A stretch of 64,000 bases of DNA, taken from NCBI GenBank assembly GCA_033060915.1, contig CM065397.1:28636501-28700500 (forward strand). The letters are read 5' to 3'. Made by a program: the position numbers and the translations under genes. The DNA comes from Euryodendron excelsum. Its lineage: Eukaryota; Streptophyta; Magnoliopsida; Ericales; Pentaphylacaceae. Below are positions 57,501-64,000 of the stretch, piece after piece. A model generated the notes under the pieces. That model was not told the origin of the DNA, searched no databases, and saw only the letters and a list, made by a program, of their open reading frames with translations. The number at the start of each line of letters is the position of its first letter. Within the stretch, counting starts at the first letter, position 1.

Positions 57501-59378
57501 TTGAATACTTGTAATGCCCAGTTTCAAACCCCAAATTGCATTTTTGGCCGATTACAAATTGGTATTGTACCCAGTTGAAAACCCGAAACAACTTTTTCAA
57601 AACAAATGTCCAGACCATAGTCATGAGCCAATATACGTATGCTCTACGGTTACTGTTACACGTATCTTCTGATACCAGAAATACGTGGTCTGCCAAAATG
57701 ATAAAAATAGCCTTTCTTGGAAAAACATCATTTTTTTTTCTAAAAAGTAGAGACCAAAGTCATAGGTATATCACATATGCTCTACGATTGCCAACATACA
57801 GATCTTTCGTACTAGAAATGCTAAAATTGTCAAAATTACAAAAATACCCCTTTCTCAAAAAACGCTCATTTTCTAAAAATGGCCCCAACTTCAGTTTTGA
57901 GTTTATGTTCATATGCTCTATGGTTGCCGCTAGTTGGAACTTTCGTATTAGAAATACCAAACTCTTTTGTAGACTAAGTCTGCCTTTTCAAAAGTGGTAT
58001 AAACCAATCAAAATTGTATAAAATCAAGAAACGTCTCTTTTCAAAAATCTAATTTCATATCATTCAACAAAATCATACATTTGATATCATAACCTTCTTA
58101 TAACCCTTCTGTCAAAGCCAATAAGCTCTGTAGCGTCAACCTCTTCCCATTTTAGTCAGTTTGAACTACCATTGTTCTGATTCTCACGTCATCGAGATAC
58201 TTAAGTAGCCTGAGCAATGGCTCAGTCACCTTTCTCCCAACATGTGGAGAACCAGTCATTCTAAGCCGGAGTTCTATCCATAAACTCTAGGCCACCAAAA
58301 CAAGTTGAACTAAGTTTGACCTGATTCTTACACAATAGGATACGTATGCAGTCTGAGTTCTCTTCTCAAGCTTGGTCACCTTTCCCCAAAGAGCGGAAAA
58401 CCATCCATCAACATTTCTCCAAGGAGCGAGAAACCATCTATAGCCATTTGCTCGAAGGATCAGAAAACATGTCAAGCATAATGGGTTCAAATACCCACGC
58501 CAATCAAAGTCAGTCTGAACTACGTTTGGCCTGAGTCCTACACAGTTAGGATACGTAAACAGTTTGGATTCTTTTTCCAAGCTTGGTCAAAACTCATCAT
58601 AAGCATAAGCATTTTTATTCCTTAATTGAAATAGCATTTCAAAACCTCCTTTAGAGGAAAGATAAGTTTTTTAAAGCCAGGCATGTGCCCTTTCCAAACC
58701 AATAGCATTGCATTCATATCACATCCATAAGTAGCATAACAGTCATGCTACCAGCATTCTTGCATTCACTACATATGCACACAACATACATATATATATG
58801 CAAAATCGTTCTCAACTGCACACAATTGATATGATGCATGTACACAAGCACAATGGTGATGATGATGATGATGATGATTTTGATAGACACTGGAAAAGAG
58901 GTTTCTAGAGTGGAAGTGATGCTAATTTTGGGCTAGATTGGGTGTTTACATTTGTATCATATATGCTTCTCAATAGGTAATAGGATCTCCGAGCCTAGAC
59001 CTGATTAAGTAGACCAACATGGAGTCAAATCATCAAGGGCCCTTCTGAACAGGTATAAATGTCTTTTCAAAATAATTGGAACCTTTTCAAACTTGCATAT
59101 CATGTGTTTCTGCATTAAAGCCATATTTTTAACCCCTAAACTTATGTTTACGAAAAACACACTTTTTGGTGTCCTGGCACACCTTAACTGTCAAGTAGCG
59201 ACTACGAAAGCTTTTCCAAAACTAACGATCATTTTCAAATCAAAGAAACCATGCGAGCAAGGATAAAGACCCCTGTACGGTTAGGAGTTAATCGAATCTT
59301 TAAGCCACATGAAAAACCCCATTCTGGGCCCCGTGTCATTCACAAGATATTTAGGCGGTCTAAAATTTGGTTATGACA
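57501..59378 (+). mobile_element. 3' LTR of element B
   Basis: About 1.9 kb matching the 5' LTR at both ends and the split LTR at 22.96-25.71 kb along its middle. It contains ACGTATGCTCTACGGTT-type repeats (57640, 57780, 57915) and a series of GGATACGTA-GCAGTCTGAGTTCTC units (58340, 58550). Next are AAGGAGCGAGAAACC, GATATGATGCATGTACAC (58828), a GAT microsatellite (58855-58878), CTGGCACACC, and the terminal GGTTATGACA at 59378. The exact left end is not clear. Confidence 0.78.
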
Positions 59379-59847
59379 GTAACTAAAATAGAAGAGCAAA
59401 AAATTAATGATTATTTGGTAAACTACATCGAAAATGACATATTTGATAGTATTGATAACTATGTTCCAATTTTAAAATATAGAATCCAAATGTAAAAGTA
59501 CATATGAGTATTTTTGTAAAAAATAATAGTATATAGTATTAAGATTTTTTATTTATAATTTTAGATTTAGTGTTTAAATTTTTGCACAACTCTATCAACA
59601 AAAATTTCTCCTACCACCACTAGCAAATATGGTAAGATAAAGTTAGTGCACTATTCTTTTCTTGAAAAAGGTTGCATTAACTCTCAGTTTCTTATATTTT
59701 TCAAAATATAACTAATGAGCTTGTTCTTACCTCGCATCATTTATATTCTCTTGTGTTTAAACTAATATTTTAAATAACAAATATAACCCTACTAAATTGA
59801 TATATTGTATTAATTAATGATTAAATAAAAATAAATTAAGATAATTA
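59379..59847. other. AT-rich spacer between elements B and C2
   Basis: No gene or repeat boundary is seen. It is not the missing part of C1 pol, so it probably is pre-insertion DNA. Confidence 0.5.
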
Positions 59848-60550
59848 TAAGTGGGATTTTTGGGAAGACCTGATCCGCTCTTCGAACCAAATTGACAGGT
59901 TCCAAGCAATCTAAAAGAACATCAACAGTGAGAATGCGTTGACCCTCTTTGGGCCGGTGACACTCTGATGATTAAGTTGGGCAAGTTTAATCTCAATAAA
60001 TTGAATAAAAGCACTATGCACTTGCTCGAGTGAACATACCTTACTTCTTAGTGGCATGGTTTATTTATAGGTTTCGAAGGCCCCACTCCCTCTAAGAATG
60101 GTATTCCTTTTCCTTCTAGAAGTCAATCACTTTTGGTTCAGTTTAAGATGAGTTGGACATATCTTTGAACGTCCTAGTTCAGGTTGACTTGGAACTTTTA
60201 CCCATTGTACCTGTCTCATTGGACTCAATTCACTATGTCATCCATATCTTCTTTAGATTGGGCTTGGCATATTTATTATCTGGGCTCTCTTAGTTATTTG
60301 GCCCACAATTTCCCTCAGCTCTTACACCCTATTTGGCCGAGCTCGGGGGACAAGGGTTGTACATGCACGTCACCTTGTTAATGATCGTGGGATGTCATCC
60401 AATGCCTCTTTACGATTTGCGCTCCACGTAGTGTTTTTTGATTTGTTTAGCTGATAAAAGGAAGCTTTCCATTAAATGTTGAGGCAATGTCTCAATTTGG
60501 AAGTAATGATGCAGCTACTCTTCGAGTTTTCAAGAGAGAGGGCTGATCTG
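59848..60550 (-). mobile_element. 3' LTR of Tat/Retand-like element C2
   Basis: Begins at TAAGTGGGATTTTTGGG and runs parallel to 41329-42060. The minus-strand TATA box TATAAATA is at 60062-60069. Relative to C1, about 80 bp near 60525 are missing, including a plus-strand TATAAGAA that lies at about 42010 in C1. Confidence 0.72.
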
Positions 60551-60620
60551 CCTTCCACAAGTGTTCAAGACTCTACTCAATCCTTCTCTTTGCACATTTC
60601 ACACTATCGATCACATTGTA

Positions 60621-62954
60621 ATGGATGCACGACTTAGGAACATGTTTAGTACTCTTGGGGCCATCGCTGCTTTTAAGGCGAGGTATCAATTCCCACTAGG
60701 AATTGATATCAAGTTGGCCGGTTGTGACAAATTCTGTATGTATGAGCAAAAAAGAGAATGCCTTTCGTATTGATAGCCATAGTCGAGGGTGGTGTTAGGT
60801 TCCCTTTGCACCTGTTCTTGCTTCGGTTCCTTAGGCACTATTAGCTATGCCCCACTTAGTTAGCATACAACGCCTTTAGGATAATGATGGGTATAGTAGA
60901 GCTCAATCATGATCTCGGGGTGGAAATAGGCATCAACGATTTTGCGTACTGCTACACACTCGTGAAAGTCGACAATGACTATAAAAAAAATACTATTTCT
61001 GTTCCAAGCATGAGTATAGGTAGATCGTCCACGTCCTTCATGATGCAGGAAAATGGGTGGATGATGTCATGGTGTGGATCTCGGGCCCTTAGGAGCATGG
61101 GGACATCCCTGAGACTGAGAGACCTCTGGCGTTGCCCTAGGAAGCCTAGTGCCCCAGGTCCACACTTAGCACGTCCTAATTTTTTCACTTAGTTATCGTT
61201 TTTGCTTTCTCTGTCGATTTGACATTTGCGCTCCTTTTGTTTCTAGGTGAACATACCAAGCCCAAGATGCAGTACGAAATCTCAAAGTTAACCTGTTGTT
61301 GTTGGAGAGAATTTGGGCCTATAAAGGTATAGGGCCACAACGGGGAGTGGGCAGAGCTGCTCATATTCTTCTACTATACCTAATCTGTTACCAGTCATTC
61401 TCGGAACCCAAAGACATCCCAGACGATGTCATCGCTACACTGAAGGCGCAATGGCAAGTTGATGACTTTCAGGACATCCCAAAGGGCATTGTAATCCCCT
61501 ACATTCATAATTCCAGCCAAGTCACAATTGCCACTACAACCGCCGAGGTGGAAGAAGAAACTGCTGTAGCTTGGTCATCATCTTCATCTGGCCGAGCTTC
61601 GCCTCAACCACCAAACTCCTCAATCAAGATCACTGATGAGGAGGACAAGCCCAGTTTGAGCCCCACTTCATCATCTGCGTTGTCATTGACCTCCACTCCA
61701 TAAGTAATTTCAAATTGCCGGCCCACTTGCCGATTCAGGTAACGAATCACTTCAAGCTCTAAGATGGAGGACGAGCTAGGCGATATGCAAACACGAAGCT
61801 TGGAGGCTGTGATTGCTGGGAAGAAGGCAAAACGTGCCCAGGCATCCTTAGCCAGGGTCAACACAACTCAACCACCCGTGCTTGCCTCTGCCATCGACCA
61901 CCTGTGAAGTTGAAGCTAGAGCTAGCGTATCGTTAACAGAAAGGTTGACATCTAAAAGGCTAGCGGAAGGGAATGTACTAGGGATGCCAGAGCTCAGCGG
62001 GACACGTCAACGTCTGTTGAGCCAAACGCTAGGTCGGTGTCTAAGATCGTGATTCAATCAGTGGTTAGGACATGCCCTATAACCACCCTTGATTTTGGTC
62101 TAGCTGACCCTTCTGTTGCGGTAGGGCTGGTTGAAGGAGTTATCTTGCCCCGGGACCTGGAGATGTTAGGGCTGGCAACCAACCAAAAGATCTTCATGGA
62201 AGCGGTACATCATAGTCTTTCGGTGAGTGTGCTTGCCGATCTCTTTAGTCACCTTCCCTCTTTTCTCTGTTTCCAGGCTGCCTTAACCATTTTTCTCTAT
62301 TTTCAGGCTGCTTTTCGGGCTTATAACACTATGTCCTGCTTCGCAGCTATGGATAAGGAATTGAGGCAATAACACGGTGCTCTGAAGTTGGAGGCCCAAG
62401 CTAACAAGAAGGCTACAATTGACACAAAGGCTGAGCTCAAAAAGAGCAAAGAGGCTATGACGACCACCTTGGCCGAGCTAACACAGAGGAACCGAGAGCT
62501 TGATCAGGCCAAGGAAGACGTTGGGAAGATGAAGGCCAAGCTCCCATCCTTGAAGGAGGCAAGTTTTAAGGTAGGTTTTGAAAAGCTGGGGATGACTATA
62601 CGCAGCAGATCGTTGGGATGATAAATTCGATCTTTAATGACGGTTGGGTGGTTGCCCTTACCGCACTGAAGGTTTCATTGGCAGATCCACTGTGGAAGAA
62701 TATCCCTTGGCTACTTCCTAATGAGGCCATCCTTGAAGACACCGAGGTGACTCCCTTTTAGACTGGGAAAGCCTATGTTACTGAAGTTGCTAACATCACT
62801 GAGGTTGTTAGCATCACTGAAGCTGCTAATGTAACTGAGGTTACTAGGGTCAACACTGCCCCCAGCTCCAAAGACTATTGAGATTAATGATGGTGCGATT
62901 ATAGTGGTCCTTACCTCTTCCAATCTCCCTGTTGATCTCACCTCTCAGATTTAG
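60621..62954 (+). pseudogene. Antisense extra gene of element C2 (Transposase_28-like, coiled coil)
   Basis: Same order as in C1: an N-terminus MDARLRNMFSTLGAIAAFK with the PF04195-like IDIKLAGCDKFCMYEQK; GIVELNHDLGVEIGINDFAY (60887-60950); LLERIWAYKGIGPQ (61300); IPYIHNSSQVTIATT; a Ser-rich linker; and a segment near 62040-62215 followed by GTGAGTG and TTTTCAG intron-like borders (62222-62311). The coiled coil is at 62385-62550 (ELKKSKEAMTTTLAELTQ). The tail has repeated T-E-V-x-x units. This copy supports ATG 60621, because the C1 equivalent (42155) is also Met-initiated. It has a stop at 60771 and several frame changes. Regulation would be from its own promoter, independent of pol; function unknown. 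Confidence 0.75.
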
Positions 62955-63089
62955 GGCATTCTACTTTCCTGTCTAGAACTCTTTTGTAATCTTCGGGAAA
63001 CTTTATTGTAAAAAGCTTTTCTAAATGTGAAAAACTTCTTTTCTGCTCCATTGTTGTTTGATTTATTACTTTTTATACTTGAGTACTTT

Positions 63090-63490
63090 TATGACTTTTG
63101 GCCGTACTTGGGCCGTCCTAAAAAGCTTAGTTAGGATTAGGTACAAAATACTTAAGGTTAGCCATCCTCAGGCCAACTTGCTTAACTCAAGCAAAACTAT
63201 ATGAAAAAAGATAGCTTTTATATGGTTTGGCCACTGTTGGGCTAACCTACCTAGCTTAGGTAGGACCAAGATTTAACACTCAGTTTTTTACTTAGTATTC
63301 ATTGGCCGACCTGCCAAACCTAGGCAGGACCAAAGATCTTCACTTGGTTTTTGATTTGGCCTTCATTGGGCGACCTGCCTAATTTAGGCATGACCAAGGA
63401 TCTTCACTTGGTTTTTGATTTGGCCTTCATTGGTTTACCTGCCTAATTTAGGCAAGACCAAACTGTAACACTTGGTTTTTTATTTGATTA
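63090..63490 (+). repeat. Tandem repeats between pol and the antisense gene, C2
   Basis: Units with TTGGCCTTCATTGG, CGACCTGCCTAATTTAGGCA and GACCAAGGATCTTCACTTGG recur about every 63 bp (best at 63356 and 63419), collinear with the C1 array. Confidence 0.8.
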
Positions 63491-63603
63491 CCATCTATTT
63501 ACACACCATATATATGCGAAACTCATTCTTTTATTTATGAAGAAAGTAACTAATATAACACATTACACCACGATAGTAAAAACATTAACTTCAAACCAGG
63601 TCA

Positions 63604-64000
63604 TCATTGGTAGAATTTATTTAAGTTTTGTGCATTCCAAGGTCGGGGTAGCTGGCGACCTTCTTCTATGGTTTCTAGCCGGTATGCCCCCATGTCGACT
63701 TAGCATACAACTCTGTATGGGCCTTCTCAATTGGAACCGAGCTTTCCATCAACTACATTTTTGGTTGCCCCCAATACTTTTCTTAGTATATGGTCTCTAG
63801 GTTGAAAAGCTCTTAGCTAGACCCGTTTATTGTAAGATTGGCTGAGTTGCTGATGATAGGCTGTGAGCTTGAGCAAAGCACCTTCACTCTTTTCTTCAAT
63901 GACGTCAAGGTCCTTGGCGTGCATCTGTTCAATAGAGCTTGTGTCAAACGTAACCGACTTGATCGTTGGCAACCTAATCTCAAGAAGGATCACGACCTCT
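63604..64000 (-). pseudogene. Pol C-terminus of element C2, continuing beyond the window
   Basis: Reading leftward it ends QLPRPWNAQNLNKFYQ then TGA at 63604-63606, the usual C-terminus of Tat-type integrases. Sequence to the right parallels C1 pol with frame disruptions. The rest of the element lies outside the window. Confidence 0.75.

Noticed and set aside
57536..58021. 161-aa plus-strand open frame
   Set aside because: Lies entirely in the 3' LTR of element B and is not conserved in the 5' LTR.

Overview
The window is plant nuclear DNA, most likely from a eudicot. Two intron-containing host genes with typical plant architecture lie in AT-rich, transposon-dominated sequence. The transposons are hAT elements, small TIR elements (MITEs) and Ty3/gypsy Tat-lineage retrotransposons with very long LTRs. 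There is no bacterial-style gene packing, no CRISPR array, and I recognise no rRNA or tRNA gene. I could not run searches, so family names rest on motifs, terminal repeats and target-site duplications (TSDs) read directly.

Layout. 1-2,700: decayed Tat-type gag on the minus strand. 4,446-12,425: an 8-kb hAT element (hAT-1) with a perfect 8-bp TSD, subterminal repeats and a transposase whose frame is broken only by five point stops; a 1-kb TTA-flanked MITE sits inside it. 12.4-19.2 kb: gene-flanking or 5' leader-intron DNA with a copia-like LTR, two MITEs and extreme poly-G/poly-C tracts. 19,216-21,397: host gene 1, a DUF1644 zinc-finger protein (two coding exons, 297 aa). 22.96-25.71 kb: a Tat-type LTR split by a 1.1-kb insertion. 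27,412-31,040: a second hAT element (hAT-2, TTF/ZMYM-like transposase), decayed. 33,502-41,194 (minus): host gene 2, a REI1-like 60S ribosome biogenesis factor (five exons, 411 aa) whose 6-kb first intron carries a nest of MITEs.

41.3-64 kb is a retrotransposon pile-up. Two related Tat/Retand-like elements (C1 at 41.33-46.54 kb and C2 at 59.85 kb to the window end) lie on the minus strand. Each carries, between pol and the 3' LTR, an extra gene on the opposite strand (Transposase_28-like N-terminus, coiled coil, repeat-rich C-terminus). Between them lies another Tat element (B, plus strand: shortened 5' LTR, primer-binding site, gag, 3' LTR). It has lost pol and contains LTR-on-LTR insertions (family D) packed with 76-, 208- and 47-bp tandem repeats.

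How the parts interact. The two host genes serve unrelated housekeeping or stress roles. The most consequential arrangement is at the REI1-like gene. The C1 LTR begins only about 135 bp upstream of its start codon, and its TATA box points toward the gene, so the gene may now be transcribed from LTR sequence. I see no clearly unprecedented system. The best candidates for a second look are the antisense gene inside the Tat elements, the LTR-REIL junction, and the hAT-1 element with nonsense changes mostly at tryptophan codons.
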